Below are positions 53,036-61,929 of a stretch of 64,000 nt of DNA, in pieces. The notes beneath the pieces are model-generated. The model worked only from the letters and a program-made list of their open reading frames with translations. It did not search any database and had not been told where the DNA came from. Position 1 is the stretch's first letter, and the number at the start of each line of letters is the position of its first letter. A program made the position numbers and the translations under genes. The stretch covers positions 248,001 to 312,000 of the forward strand of contig JACPVR010000011.1 of assembly GCA_016197405.1 (NCBI GenBank), written 5' to 3'. This stretch comes from Mycobacterium sp. (GTDB lineage: Bacteria > Actinomycetota > Actinomycetes > Mycobacteriales > Mycobacteriaceae).

Positions 53036-53275
53036 TTAGACCTCGGCCAGGCTTTCGACGACCTGCGTGATGTTCTCCACCGATGCAAACGTCGACTTCT
53101 TCAGCGATTCGTCGGGGAATTCGATGTCGAACTCGTCCTCGAGCGCCAGCATGACGTTCACCGATGCGTGTGAGGTCAACCCCAGCTGATAAAGGTCGGC
53201 GTCGCTGTCCACGGTGTGTGGGTCGACGGCCATCCGGCCGTGCGCAGCCAGTACCTCGCGAATTCGGTCCTGCAT
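53036..53275 (-). CDS. free-standing acyl/aminoacyl carrier protein
   Basis: 79-aa carrier protein. Four-helix ACP pattern MQDRIREVLAAHG ... DADLYQLGLTSHASVNVMLALEDEFDIEFPDESL, with the phosphopantetheine serine at position 35 in GLTSHA. The usual D-S-L becomes L-T-S, as in carrier proteins paired with amino acid:carrier protein ligases. Acidic helix II (LALEDEFDIEF) is the partner surface. First gene of the minus-strand operon carrier protein-DUF1839-GH2-AcpS. Confidence 0.92.
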   Translation of the reverse strand: MQDRIREVLAAHGRMAVDPHTVDSDADLYQLGLTSHASVNVMLALEDEFDIEFPDESLKKSTFASVENITQVVESLAEV

Positions 53276-53433
53276 CGTGAATCGATCCCCATATCCCTCT
53301 GCCGCCGGAATTTGCCGGACGGCTTAAACCCCTCGTTGTTAGCTATATCTCGCGCAGCAACGTACTTACTGCTGCTACTCTACTGTGCGGCTGCGCCGGT
53401 TGCGCGCCCAGAGGCTAACAAGAGAGTCCCCGT
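53276..53433. promoter_or_regulatory. divergent promoter between carrier protein and dehydrogenase operons
   Basis: 158 nt, more AT-rich than its surroundings. It includes TTGTTAGCTATATC and two related CTTACTG/CTCTACTG segments (about 53366-53390). Both operons of the carrier-protein module must start here, so shared regulation is likely. No palindrome clear enough to name as an operator. Confidence 0.5.
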
Positions 53434-54615
53434 ATGAATGACGCAAGAGTTTCGTCTGCCTGCGTGGCTGCCGAAATACCGGGTCTTGCCGAAGCTGTAA
53501 CGGCTGCCGCTGGTGCCGCACAGGACGTGGATCGCAGTTCGCGGTTCCCCATCGAAGCAGTCGACGCGCTCAAATCTGCGAAGTTGCTGTCTTGTTCCTT
53601 ACCGTCGTCGCTCGGGGGTCGCTCGGCCGGTATCGCCGAACTCTCGGTGATCGCCCGTGCCCTCGGCGCGGTCTGCGCCTCGGCGGGCATGGTGTTCGCG
53701 ATGCACCACACGCAGGCGCTCACGCTGGCTCACCACGGCCGGACCGGTGCCATCGCCGATCTCGCGGCGCGCATCGCCGCCGACGAATCCCTGTTGGCCT
53801 CAGCTACCACCGAGATCACCACCGGCGGTGATGTCGGCAGATCCAGCTGTGCGGTGGTCGGCGATGGTGACGACGTTTTGCTGGAGAAGAACGCCCCGAT
53901 CATCTCCTACGGCGAGTACGCCGACTACATCTGCGTGACGGCCCGTCGCTGCTCGGACAGCCCCGCCACCGACCAGGTCCTGCTGGTCTGCCCGGCCGCC
54001 GACGTCACGCTGGAAAAGACCAGTACCTGGGATGCGCTGGGTTTCCGCGGCACCGCCAGCCCCGGCTTCCTGCTGAAGACCCGCACGTCGCGCAAGCATC
54101 TGCTCGACGTGGACTACGCCACGATCTCGAGCTTCACGATGCTGCCGACATCGCACACGCTGTGGGCCTCGGTGTGGCTGGGGATGGCCGATGCCGCCCT
54201 GACCAAGGCGCATACCGCCACCCGGTCGAGTGTGCGTAAATCCGGTGGCCAGCCGGTGCCGCAGACTGCCAAACTCGCTGATCTGACCGTTGTACACCAG
54301 ACCTTCGAGGCCCTGGTGTCGCGTGAGGTCGACCGGTATTCGGCCTTCCTGCGCGATGGTGACACCGAGCCGACCGTCGGATTCACCATTGCCATGAACA
54401 ACCTGAAGATCGCCGCCTCGCTGGCCGTCGTCGACGTGGTCGCCGGCGCACTACAGATCGTCGGAATCGCCGGATACCGGGAGGACAATCCGTTGTCCAT
54501 GGGGCGCCTGCTGCGCGATTCCTACGCTCCGCAATTGATGGTTTCCAATGACAGAATCCGTGCAAACAATGCGCAATTAGTCCTCGCACATCGGGGAAGG
54601 GGAGGGTCCTTTTGA
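53434..54615 (+). CDS. acyl-CoA dehydrogenase-family flavoprotein
   Basis: 393 aa. Domains follow the ACAD order: N-terminal helices (FPIEAVDALKSAKLLSCSLPSSLGG), the FAD/substrate region with ASATTEITTGGDVGRS, a beta domain (WDALGFRGTASPGFLL, the usual LGxRGT), and a C-terminal helical bundle ending IVGIAGYREDNPLSMGRLLRDSYAPQLMVSNDRI. The classical catalytic Glu position is not obvious. Next to a carrier protein and an amino acid ligase, it may oxidise an aminoacyl-S-carrier-protein, as proline-oxidising ACADs do in pyrrole biosynthesis; that is inference. Coupled by 4 nt (54612-54615) to the ligase gene. Confidence 0.85.
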   Translation: MNDARVSSACVAAEIPGLAEAVTAAAGAAQDVDRSSRFPIEAVDALKSAKLLSCSLPSSLGGRSAGIAELSVIARALGAVCASAGMVFAMHHTQALTLAHHGRTGAIADLAARIAADESLLASATTEITTGGDVGRSSCAVVGDGDDVLLEKNAPIISYGEYADYICVTARRCSDSPATDQVLLVCPAADVTLEKTSTWDALGFRGTASPGFLLKTRTSRKHLLDVDYATISSFTMLPTSHTLWASVWLGMADAALTKAHTATRSSVRKSGGQPVPQTAKLADLTVVHQTFEALVSREVDRYSAFLRDGDTEPTVGFTIAMNNLKIAASLAVVDVVAGALQIVGIAGYREDNPLSMGRLLRDSYAPQLMVSNDRIRANNAQLVLAHRGRGGSF

Positions 54616-55562
54616 CCACGGGGGAAGAGATCGGTGTCGATCCATTGATATCGGCGAGGGCGGAATTCCGTACCGAGCTTATCGATGAAGGTTTGCTGAT
54701 ACCGCTCGGCATCGACGGTTTGTACGGCCGGGGAGCGGTCTTCGAAGCCATCGTGGACGGTATCGACACCGTGGTGCGCCGCAAAGGAAGCGAGGTCCAC
54801 GCGGACAAGGCCAAGCTGATGCGATTCCCGCCGGTGTACCCGCGGGAGGCCTTCGAGTGCACGGACTACATCGCGTCTTTCCCGAACCTCACGGGTGCGA
54901 TCTCGACATTCCTCGGCGACAACAAGGAACACCGCGCGCTGCTGGCCGACCGGGATGCCGGTCTGGCCTGGGACGGGCACCTGAGTCCGGCGGGCACCAT
55001 GCTGGTGTCGGCGGCCTGCCACCCCAGTTACGCAACGTTGCCGCCGCAACTGCCCGCCGACGGGCAACTGCTCGACATCTACGGATACTGCTTCCGGCAC
55101 GAGCCGGCGATCGATCCGGCCCGGATGCAGGCCTTCCGGATGCACGAGTTCGTCCAGGTCGGTTCGCCGGAGCAGGCGCAGAACCACCGCGACTCCTGGG
55201 TCGGGCACGGTATGGCGGTACTAGAAGAGCTGGGCCTGGACGCGTCGCCGGTGGCGGCCAACGACCCGTTCTTCGGACGCGTCGGAAAGATGCTTGCCAC
55301 CAACCAGCTCGAAGAGGACCTGAAGACCGAGCTGGTCGTGCGGCTCTACGGCGACCTGGACGACGGCACCGCGGTGGTGTCGGCGAACTGTCACCGCGAC
55401 CATTTCGGCGAGACCTTCAACCTGGCGACCGCGGACGGCGGGGTCGCGCACAGCGCGTGCGTGGGCTTCGGCATGGAGCGAATCGCGTTGGCGCTGTTGC
55501 GAACACACGGTATGGATCCAACATCGTGGCCAGAGTCCCTCCGGACAAGGATGGGGTGGTGA
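54612..55562 (+). CDS. amino acid:[acyl-carrier-protein] ligase (class II aaRS-like)
   Basis: 316-aa homologue of the catalytic core of atypical seryl-tRNA synthetase, lacking any tRNA-binding domain. Motif 2 is LLDIYGYCFRHEPA (about 153-165) and motif 3 is VGFGMERIALALL (284-296, Arg290). The three zinc ligands of the Bradyrhizobium aa:CP ligases have counterparts in Cys136 (SAACHPSY), Glu179 (RMHEF) and Cys283 (HSACVG). Such enzymes activate glycine or alanine with ATP and load it on the phosphopantetheine of a small carrier protein. TTG/ATG-like start at 54612 overlaps the dehydrogenase; the stop overlaps the hydrolase start (GTGA 55559-55562). Confidence 0.9.
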   Translation: MTTGEEIGVDPLISARAEFRTELIDEGLLIPLGIDGLYGRGAVFEAIVDGIDTVVRRKGSEVHADKAKLMRFPPVYPREAFECTDYIASFPNLTGAISTFLGDNKEHRALLADRDAGLAWDGHLSPAGTMLVSAACHPSYATLPPQLPADGQLLDIYGYCFRHEPAIDPARMQAFRMHEFVQVGSPEQAQNHRDSWVGHGMAVLEELGLDASPVAANDPFFGRVGKMLATNQLEEDLKTELVVRLYGDLDDGTAVVSANCHRDHFGETFNLATADGGVAHSACVGFGMERIALALLRTHGMDPTSWPESLRTRMGW

Positions 55563-57271
55563 TCACCGACGTGGTCGGCGTGCCGATGTCCGACGTTGAC
55601 CCATCACCGCTGCAGTCCGGCGTCCGCGAGGTCCCGACATTCTTCGGGCCTGCGGAGTCGCCGCTGTTCGGTGTCGTCCATATGCCCGTCACCGCGCGTG
55701 CGCGCGGTGCGGTGCTGATCTGCGGCTCGATCGGCAAGGACAACTCCGACAATCTGCGTGGCCTGCGGCTGCTGGGAGACCAACTCGCGCAACGCGGCAT
55801 CCTCGCGATGCGGTTCGACTATCTCGGCACCGGCGACTCCTCGTTCGGCCAGCTTCGCGACGGCGCCGTCGGCGAATGGCAGCAGAGTATCGACCACGCA
55901 CTGGATTACCTTGCTGCGGCCGGATTCTCGGACGTATCCGCGGTCGCATTGCGCGCCGGCTCGTTGATCCTCGACGATCTGCTCGCAAAGTCCGATCGGA
56001 TAAGCCGGGTGGTCTACTGGGATCCGCCGAGCACCGGGCGGCGATTCCTGCGCGAGCAGATCGCCTTCTTCAAGATCGCGGTGGGCGACGACGATGTCCC
56101 CGCAGGGGTGGTCTCGCTCATCGGCACCCGGCTGTCGGAACGGGCCGCTGCCGAGTTCTCGGCGCTGAAACTGAGCCCGACCGTGCCGGATTCGATCACC
56201 GCTCGGCTCATCATCGGACGCTCCGAAGGCAACGACGCCAAGGTCACCGCCGCGGGGACCGCGGCGCGCTCAGAGTCGATCGACGTCCCGGGTCTGGCGT
56301 TGTGTGCGCAGCCGTCGCGGCTGCTCACCGCCATCTCGCTGGACGCCATCGACGCTGCGACCGAGTGGCTCGACGCCCAGCTGCCCGGCGACCTCGAATC
56401 GGTCGACATCACGGTGGCCGAGTCCGCGCGGATCGCCGTCGGTGACGGGTCCTTCGTCACCGAACGTATCGAGCGGATCGGACCGCACTCGATGTTCGCG
56501 ATCCGCTGCCTGCCGGATTCGGTTGCCGGGCAACATGACAACGGCGCCATGTCGACGGTGGCGTTCTTCACCAACGCCAACAACCCGCATCACGGTCCCA
56601 ACCGGGAATGGGTCGAGTTGTCACGTTCGGTGGCGGCTCGTGGTCGTCAGGCACTGCGCTGGGACCGCCGCGGTGCCGGTGAATCCGTGCCCGCCGGACG
56701 TGACGAAGCTATCCACATCTACTCCGACCAGGGCATCGAGGACGCACTCGCGGCGACCGCCTACGCCCGCCAGGGCGCCTCGGATCTGCAGATGGCCGGC
56801 GTGTGCTCGGGATCGTGGTACGCCGCTCAGGGGGCGACCCGATTGGGCGCGGACTCCGTGGTGTTCGTCAACGCGCTGTTGTGGTCGTGGCGGGTGAAGA
56901 AGGCCATGCGCGTGCGGGCGCTGCCCGGTGACAGCGACGAGATCGACTGGGAGCAGACGCCACGGGCGCAGCTGCGGCGACGCATCCAGGGCAGGTTGCC
57001 CGCGATCGCCTGGCGTCAGCTCGGTCGTACCGGCGTGGCGCAGGCCCCCGAGGTGCTGCTCGCGCCGCTGGCGCGGCGCGGTGTCCGGGCGATCGTCATC
57101 CTGTGTCCCAAGGACGCCGGCCTGTTCAGTGCCAACCGGGGGTTTAACGCCGTCAAGCGGCTGCGTAGTCGGGCGGCTCCGCCAGAAGTGGTGGAGACCG
57201 CCGAAGGTGATCACGCCGCTTATCACCAGTCGGTTCTGCAGGCGCTCCGGCGGGTCGTGCTCAGCTCCTGA
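55559..57271 (+). CDS. tandem alpha/beta hydrolase (two fused domains)
   Basis: 570 aa with two alpha/beta hydrolase domains. Domain 1 (about 25-290) has [44 protein letters not shown], but its elbow reads VALRAGS (residues 129-135), with no nucleophile. Domain 2 (about 300-570) has [11 protein letters not shown] and elbow MAGVCSGSW with Cys416 as the probable nucleophile, plus ILCPKDAG and EGDHAAYHQ for the acid and base. The pairing resembles the two separate hydrolases of exosortase-linked EPS loci. Likely an acyl transfer or thioester-cleaving enzyme for the carrier protein. GTG 55559 is coupled to the ligase; ATG 55586 is an alternative. Confidence 0.82.
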   Translation: MITDVVGVPMSDVDPSPLQSGVREVPTFFGPAESPLFGVVHMPVTARARGAVLICGSIGKDNSDNLRGLRLLGDQLAQRGILAMRFDYLGTGDSSFGQLRDGAVGEWQQSIDHALDYLAAAGFSDVSAVALRAGSLILDDLLAKSDRISRVVYWDPPSTGRRFLREQIAFFKIAVGDDDVPAGVVSLIGTRLSERAAAEFSALKLSPTVPDSITARLIIGRSEGNDAKVTAAGTAARSESIDVPGLALCAQPSRLLTAISLDAIDAATEWLDAQLPGDLESVDITVAESARIAVGDGSFVTERIERIGPHSMFAIRCLPDSVAGQHDNGAMSTVAFFTNANNPHHGPNREWVELSRSVAARGRQALRWDRRGAGESVPAGRDEAIHIYSDQGIEDALAATAYARQGASDLQMAGVCSGSWYAAQGATRLGADSVVFVNALLWSWRVKKAMRVRALPGDSDEIDWEQTPRAQLRRRIQGRLPAIAWRQLGRTGVAQAPEVLLAPLARRGVRAIVILCPKDAGLFSANRGFNAVKRLRSRAAPPEVVETAEGDHAAYHQSVLQALRRVVLSS

Positions 57272-57306
57272 GCGCGGGCACCCCTTCACCGTTAGGGTCG
57301 TCCGCT

Positions 57307-57930
57307 ATGGATGTGCGTGTCATCGACCACCCGTTGGCCGCCGCGCGGCTGACGACGCTGCGCGACGAGCGCAGTGACAACGCGGCCTTCCGGGCGGCGC
57401 TGCGAGACCTGACCTTGATGCTGGTCTATGAAGCCACCCGGGATGCCCCGTGCACGACCGTCACGGTGCAGACGCCGTTGGCCCAGACCAGCGGTTGCCG
57501 GCTCACCGCGCCGCCGCTGCTCGTGCCGGTGCTGCGGGCCGGGCTCGGCATGGTCGATCAGGCGCATGCCCTGATCCCGGAGGCCCGGGTCGGATTCGTC
57601 GGAGTGGCGCGCAACGAGGAGACCCACCAGCCGACCCCCTACCTGGAGTCACTACCCGAGGATCTGAGCAGCCAGCCGGTGATGGTCCTCGACCCGATGC
57701 TGGCGACCGGCGGTTCGATGGTGCACACCCTGGCGCTGCTGACCGCGCGCGGGGCGGTCGACATCACCGTGGTCTGCGTGGTCGCCGCACCGGAAGGTGT
57801 TGCCGCGCTGGAAAAGGCCGCCCCCGGCATCCGGCTGGTGACCGCGACGATCGACCAGGGCCTCAACGATGTGGCCTATATCGTCCCCGGTCTCGGCGAT
57901 GCCGGCGATCGTCAGTTCGGGCCGCGCTGA
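57307..57930 (+). CDS. upp: uracil phosphoribosyltransferase
   Basis: 207-aa salvage enzyme making UMP from uracil and PRPP. The PRPP loop is [21 protein letters not shown], and the uracil site is near [18 protein letters not shown]-terminal [18 protein letters not shown] is typical. Matches Rv3309c. The last 19 nt overlap the convergent phosphomutase gene. Restarts the conserved backbone after the accessory locus. Confidence 0.97.
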   Translation: MDVRVIDHPLAAARLTTLRDERSDNAAFRAALRDLTLMLVYEATRDAPCTTVTVQTPLAQTSGCRLTAPPLLVPVLRAGLGMVDQAHALIPEARVGFVGVARNEETHQPTPYLESLPEDLSSQPVMVLDPMLATGGSMVHTLALLTARGAVDITVVCVVAAPEGVAALEKAAPGIRLVTATIDQGLNDVAYIVPGLGDAGDRQFGPR

Positions 57931-59468
57931 GGCGCACCGAGTAGACCGCGCCCCTCGGCCGTCACGGCGGCCTGCCACTGCACCGCGTCCCGTCGCGCCG
58001 CCGCCAGATCGTCGGCGGGGTCCATACGAATCTCGATGTAGCCCTTGATCTTCGGCTCTGTTCCGGACGGACGGATCGCCAGCCGCAGCCGCATGCCGTC
58101 GTGGGCGCCGGTGAAGATCAGGGCATCGGTTCGGTCGATTCCGTGGCGGACGGACAGATCGTCGACGCTGACGTCGACATCGCACAGCCGAGCCGGGGGC
58201 GCGGAGCGCAGGGTGGCCATCACCGCCGCCGCATCGTCGACATGGGCGCTGATCGCCGATGTCAGATGGACACCGTGGCGGCGGGCCAGGGTGTCGAGTG
58301 CCTGCGGTACCGATGAGCCCTGTGCTTTCAGGGTCGCGATCAGATCACACGACAGCACCGCGGCGCTGACTCCGTCCTTGTCACGTACCGCCGCCGGATC
58401 CACACAGTGGCCGATGGCCTCCTCATAGGCGTACAACAGGGTCTGGCCGGGCAGCTCGGCGTCGGCGCGGGCCAGCCACTTGAATCCGGTCAGGGTTTCG
58501 ACGTGGTGGGCGCCGAAATCCGCCGCTATCGCCGCCAGCATCCGTGACGATACGACGGTGCTGGCCACCACGCTGCTGGCCGCGCTGTCGGGGTCCAGCT
58601 GTGAGAGCAGGTAATCGCCTAGCAGCCAACCGGTTTCGTCGCCGGAGAGCATCCGCCAGCCGTCTTTGTCGGGGATTCCGATGGCGCAACGGTCGGCGTC
58701 GGGGTCGAGCGCAATGGCGATATCGGCATCGACTTCGGCAGCCAGCGCGAGCACCGCATCGGCTGCGCCCGGTTCTTCTGGATTGGGGAACGCCACCGTT
58801 GGAAAGTCCGGATCGGGGTGCAATTGTGTTGTGACGGTGTGGATATCGTCGAAACCCACCAGTTGCAGCGATTGGACGGCGAGGTCGCCACCGACACCGT
58901 GCAACGCTGTCAGGGCGATCCGTGCCGACCCGGTGCCTCGACGTAATCCGGAGACGCGTTCCAGATATTCGTGAACCATCGCGGTATCGGTCGGCAGCAC
59001 CGGGGTGCGCTCGATTTCCTCGGCGGGTGGTGCGGCGGCCATCGTCGATTCGATCTCGCGGTCGGTGGGGGAGACGATCTGCATGCCGCCGTCGGTGTAG
59101 AGCTTGTAGCCGTTGTCGGTAGGCGGGTTGTGCGATGCGGTGATCTGTACACCCGCGGCGGCCCGCAACCGCCGCGCACTGTAGGCGACTATCGGTGTGG
59201 GGAGCGGATCCGGCAGCAGATGCACCGAAAAGCCTTGCGCGGCGAACACTTCGGCGGCCGCGAGGGCGAATTCTGCGGAATGGTGCCGGGCGTCGCGGCC
59301 CACCACCACGGTGGAACCGGCCAGGCCGCGGGATTTCAGTACCTGGGCCACTGCCCAGCTGGCGCGCAACACCGCCGAGGTGTTCATGCCGCCTTCGCCG
59401 TCGCGCATCGGGCCACGCAGACCGGCTGTCCCGAAAGTCAGCGGTGCGGTATCGCCGGGGGAGCTCAT
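57912..59468 (-). CDS. pmmB: phosphoglucomutase/phosphomannomutase
   Basis: 518-aa alpha-D-phosphohexomutase, Rv3308-like. The phosphoserine loop is [19 protein letters not shown], the metal loop is [12 protein letters not shown], the sugar-binding loop is [19 protein letters not shown] and the phosphate-binding end is [17 protein letters not shown]. It interconverts hexose 1- and 6-phosphates and could feed nucleotide-sugar supply to the neighbouring EPS genes, although it belongs to the core genome. Stop overlaps upp; start overlaps the MarR gene by 4 nt. Confidence 0.94.
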   Translation of the reverse strand: MSSPGDTAPLTFGTAGLRGPMRDGEGGMNTSAVLRASWAVAQVLKSRGLAGSTVVVGRDARHHSAEFALAAAEVFAAQGFSVHLLPDPLPTPIVAYSARRLRAAAGVQITASHNPPTDNGYKLYTDGGMQIVSPTDREIESTMAAAPPAEEIERTPVLPTDTAMVHEYLERVSGLRRGTGSARIALTALHGVGGDLAVQSLQLVGFDDIHTVTTQLHPDPDFPTVAFPNPEEPGAADAVLALAAEVDADIAIALDPDADRCAIGIPDKDGWRMLSGDETGWLLGDYLLSQLDPDSAASSVVASTVVSSRMLAAIAADFGAHHVETLTGFKWLARADAELPGQTLLYAYEEAIGHCVDPAAVRDKDGVSAAVLSCDLIATLKAQGSSVPQALDTLARRHGVHLTSAISAHVDDAAAVMATLRSAPPARLCDVDVSVDDLSVRHGIDRTDALIFTGAHDGMRLRLAIRPSGTEPKIKGYIEIRMDPADDLAAARRDAVQWQAAVTAEGRGLLGAPQRGPN

Positions 59469-59929
59469 GGCCCTGATTGTGCCGGGTCGGCGTCGGCGAG
59501 TTTGCGCAGTACCGGCGCGGTGAGCAGCAGCAGATCGATTTCCAGGCGCGTCAGCGTGTCGCGCATGCTCGCGTGTAGCCAGGCGTCGCGTTCGGCGCGA
59601 TCGTCGTCGAGCAGCGCAGTACCGGCGGCGGTCAGCTCGATGAGCTGTTTGCGCCGGTCGTCGGGGTCGTGGCGGCGCGACACCAGACCGCGGGACTGTA
59701 GTTCGTTGATGCTGTCGGTCAGCGACTGCACTCGCACGTGCATGCGTGCAGCCAGCTCCGCCGGGGTAGTCACCTCGGTACGGCTCACTTCGCCGAGGAC
59801 CTGCATCTGCGAGAGGGTCAGGCCGTTGTCAGGGCGGTGCAGCCGCATCTGGCGGGCCAGCGCCATCACCGATTCGCGCAGCTCGGTGGCCGCCGAAGAA
59901 GGTATGCGGGTGGGGCACTCTTCGTTCAT
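59465..59929 (-). CDS. MarR-family transcriptional regulator
   Basis: 154 aa. Winged helix: LSQMQVLGEVSRTEVTTPAELAARMHVRVQSLTDSINELQSRGLVSRRHDPDDRRKQLIELTAAGTALL, with the wing DPDDRRKQ of MarR proteins. ATG 59929 chosen; the longer frame runs into the promoter. Divergent from the AbrB-family membrane protein, with two CAAG-N6-CTTG sites in the 77-nt gap, so it probably regulates itself and that gene. Confidence 0.92.
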   Translation of the reverse strand: MNEECPTRIPSSAATELRESVMALARQMRLHRPDNGLTLSQMQVLGEVSRTEVTTPAELAARMHVRVQSLTDSINELQSRGLVSRRHDPDDRRKQLIELTAAGTALLDDDRAERDAWLHASMRDTLTRLEIDLLLLTAPVLRKLADADPAQSGP

Positions 59930-59932
59930 TAC

Positions 59933-60000
59933 CAAGTTATACCTTGCTAATGGCATGCATATCAGCTGTTTGCGATGCACTAAAAGCAAGCGCATACTTG
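59933..60000. promoter_or_regulatory. paired CAAG-N6-CTTG operator candidates
   Basis: CAAGTTATACCTTG at 59933-59946 and CAAGCGCATACTTG at 59987-60000, centres 54 bp apart, one beside each divergent start codon. The first is 10 of 12 symmetric across its core. Fits a dimeric MarR protein binding both promoters. Confidence 0.6.
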
Positions 60001-60006
60001 TAATCA

Positions 60007-61143
60007 ATGAAGCGACACCTGCCGACGAAAACCCTGTTGCGCTGGCTGCTGCTGGTGGTGAGCACCGTGGCGGTCACCGCGGTTCTCACGGTGGTCGGGG
60101 TTCCGTCGGCGGCGCTGTTCGCCGCTCTGGTGGCCGGCACGGTGCTGGCGCTGTTGTCCCTGGCGCCTGCCGGGGTGCCCCGCGGCGCGGGTTTGGCCGC
60201 CCAGGGCGTACTGGGCGTCTACATCGGCACCATGGTGCACCGCGACTCGCTGAGCGCGCTGGGCTCACACTGGCCGATCGTCTCGGCGGTGGTGATCGCG
60301 ACCCTGGCGATCAGCGTCATCGCCGGGGCGCTGATGGGTCTGCACCGCGATATCAGCCCGCTCACCGGAGCGCTGGCGCTGGTGGCCGGGGGTGCCTCCG
60401 GGCTCGTCGCGATTGCGCGTGAGCTCGGCGGTGACGACCGGGTCGTCGCGGTGGTGCAGTACCTGCGGGTCGGCATCGTCACCGCGACCATGCCTGTGAT
60501 GGTGACGCTGGTATTCGCCCCGGACCGCTCCCATCCTGCGGCTGTCATCGAAACGACCTCGGCGCCTTGGTATCTCAGCACAGCGATGGTCGCGGTCATC
60601 GCCGCGTTCGGCACGCTGGCGGGCAGGTTGGTCCGGCTGCCCGGCGCCGGGTTGCTCGGCCCGATGGCGCTGACCGTGGTGTTGGAGCTCACCGGATTCT
60701 CGTTCGGGCTGGCGGTACCGGTGGTGCTGGTGCAGATCGGCTATGCCCTCATCGGCTGGCAGGCCGGGGTCGCGTTCACCAGGGAATCCCTGCGTTCCGT
60801 CGGACGCGCGCTACCGCTGGCGCTGGGCCTCATCGCAGCGCTGTCGATCGCTACCGCCGGACTCGGGATAGTGCTGTCACGGGTCACCGGGATCACCCCG
60901 CTGGAGGGTTATCTGGCCACCAGCCCCGGCGGGGTCTACGCGGTGCTGGCCACCTCGGTCGAAACCGGGTCGAACGTGACCTTCATCGTCGCGGCGCAGG
61001 TTCTGCGCATCCTGGTGATGCTGTTCGTGGCGCCGCTGATGGCCCGCGGTATGGCGGCGCTGACGCGCAGGCTGGGCCGTCGCGGCGCTCAGAGCCGCGA
61101 GATCACCGAGGCCAGCAGGGAACCCATCGCCGTCGCGGACTGA
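60007..61143 (+). CDS. AbrB-family (DUF, 'ammonia monooxygenase'-like) membrane protein
   Basis: 378 aa with about 10-11 hydrophobic helices in two repeated halves, each with the pattern [21 protein letters not shown]...[43 protein letters not shown] and its counterpart [15 protein letters not shown]...[41 protein letters not shown]. It is the AbrB family of bacterial membrane proteins, unrelated in fold to the AbrB DNA-binding protein despite the name. Probable transporter of unknown substrate. The terminal 55 nt overlap the convergent deoD gene. Confidence 0.86.
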   Translation: MKRHLPTKTLLRWLLLVVSTVAVTAVLTVVGVPSAALFAALVAGTVLALLSLAPAGVPRGAGLAAQGVLGVYIGTMVHRDSLSALGSHWPIVSAVVIATLAISVIAGALMGLHRDISPLTGALALVAGGASGLVAIARELGGDDRVVAVVQYLRVGIVTATMPVMVTLVFAPDRSHPAAVIETTSAPWYLSTAMVAVIAAFGTLAGRLVRLPGAGLLGPMALTVVLELTGFSFGLAVPVVLVQIGYALIGWQAGVAFTRESLRSVGRALPLALGLIAALSIATAGLGIVLSRVTGITPLEGYLATSPGGVYAVLATSVETGSNVTFIVAAQVLRILVMLFVAPLMARGMAALTRRLGRRGAQSREITEASREPIAVAD

Positions 61144-61889
61144 CGCCCGGCGGCCAGCACGTCGTCGTGGCTCAGGGGCGCCCCCGTCATGCCGGCGGCC
61201 AGATTGGTCACCAGCGATACCGCCAAAACCTGCGCACCTTCGGCGCGTGCCGCGATGGTCTCGTGCACCGTCGACATCCCCACCAGGTCGGCCCCGAGCG
61301 TGCGCAACATCCGGATCTCGGCGGGGGTTTCGTAATGCGGACCGGGCAAACCGGCGTACACGCCTTCGGCCAGGGTCGGGTCCACCTCGCGGGCCAACGC
61401 GCGCAGCTCGGGCGAATAGGCGTCCACCAGGTCGACGAACTGTGCCCCGACCAACGGGGACCGCGCCGTCAGATTGAGGTGATCGCTGATCAGCACGGGC
61501 TGACCGACGGCGTAGTCGGGGCGTAGCCCACCGGCGGCATTGGTCAGGACGACGGTGTCGGCGCCCGCGGCGCACGCGGTCCGGACCGGGTGCACCACCT
61601 GGCTCAGGTCGTGACCTTCATAGGCGTGGATCCGTCCCACCAGCACCAGCACCCTATTGGCGCCCACCTGCACCGAAAGCACCTGTCCACGATGGCCCGC
61701 GGCCGTCGGCGCCGAGAAACCCGGGACGTCCGCCATCGGCACCACGGCGGCGGGTGGGCCCAGCGGATCGATGGCGGGGGCCCATCCGGAACCGAGTACC
61801 AGTGCGACGTTGTGATGTTCGACACCGGTGCGTGCGGCGATTACGGATGCGGCCAATTCGGCGAGGCGGGTCGGATCGGCAAATGGCAC
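61089..61889 (-). CDS. deoD: purine nucleoside phosphorylase
   Basis: 266-aa trimeric-type PNP cleaving inosine and guanosine with phosphate. Phosphate/ribose residues: [50 protein letters not shown], and the purine site [13 protein letters not shown]. The catalytic segment is [35 protein letters not shown], followed by [11 protein letters not shown]. It corresponds to Rv3307. Divergent from amiB1 by 40 nt and overlapping the AbrB-family gene at the 3' ends. Confidence 0.95.
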   Translation of the reverse strand: MPFADPTRLAELAASVIAARTGVEHHNVALVLGSGWAPAIDPLGPPAAVVPMADVPGFSAPTAAGHRGQVLSVQVGANRVLVLVGRIHAYEGHDLSQVVHPVRTACAAGADTVVLTNAAGGLRPDYAVGQPVLISDHLNLTARSPLVGAQFVDLVDAYSPELRALAREVDPTLAEGVYAGLPGPHYETPAEIRMLRTLGADLVGMSTVHETIAARAEGAQVLAVSLVTNLAAGMTGAPLSHDDVLAAGRQSATAMGSLLASVISRL

Positions 61890-61929
61890 GCCCGCAGCCT
61901 AACTATCCGACCGGTGCGATACTGCACTG

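Noticed and set aside
54612..55562. Seryl-tRNA synthetase
   Set aside because: Too short, lacks a tRNA-binding domain and carries the zinc ligands of aa:CP ligases; a carrier protein gene lies nearby.
54857..57271. Longer 804-codon version of the tandem hydrolase
   Set aside because: The first 234 codons are an out-of-frame reading of the aa:CP ligase; GTG 55559 is coupled to the ligase stop and begins the real protein.
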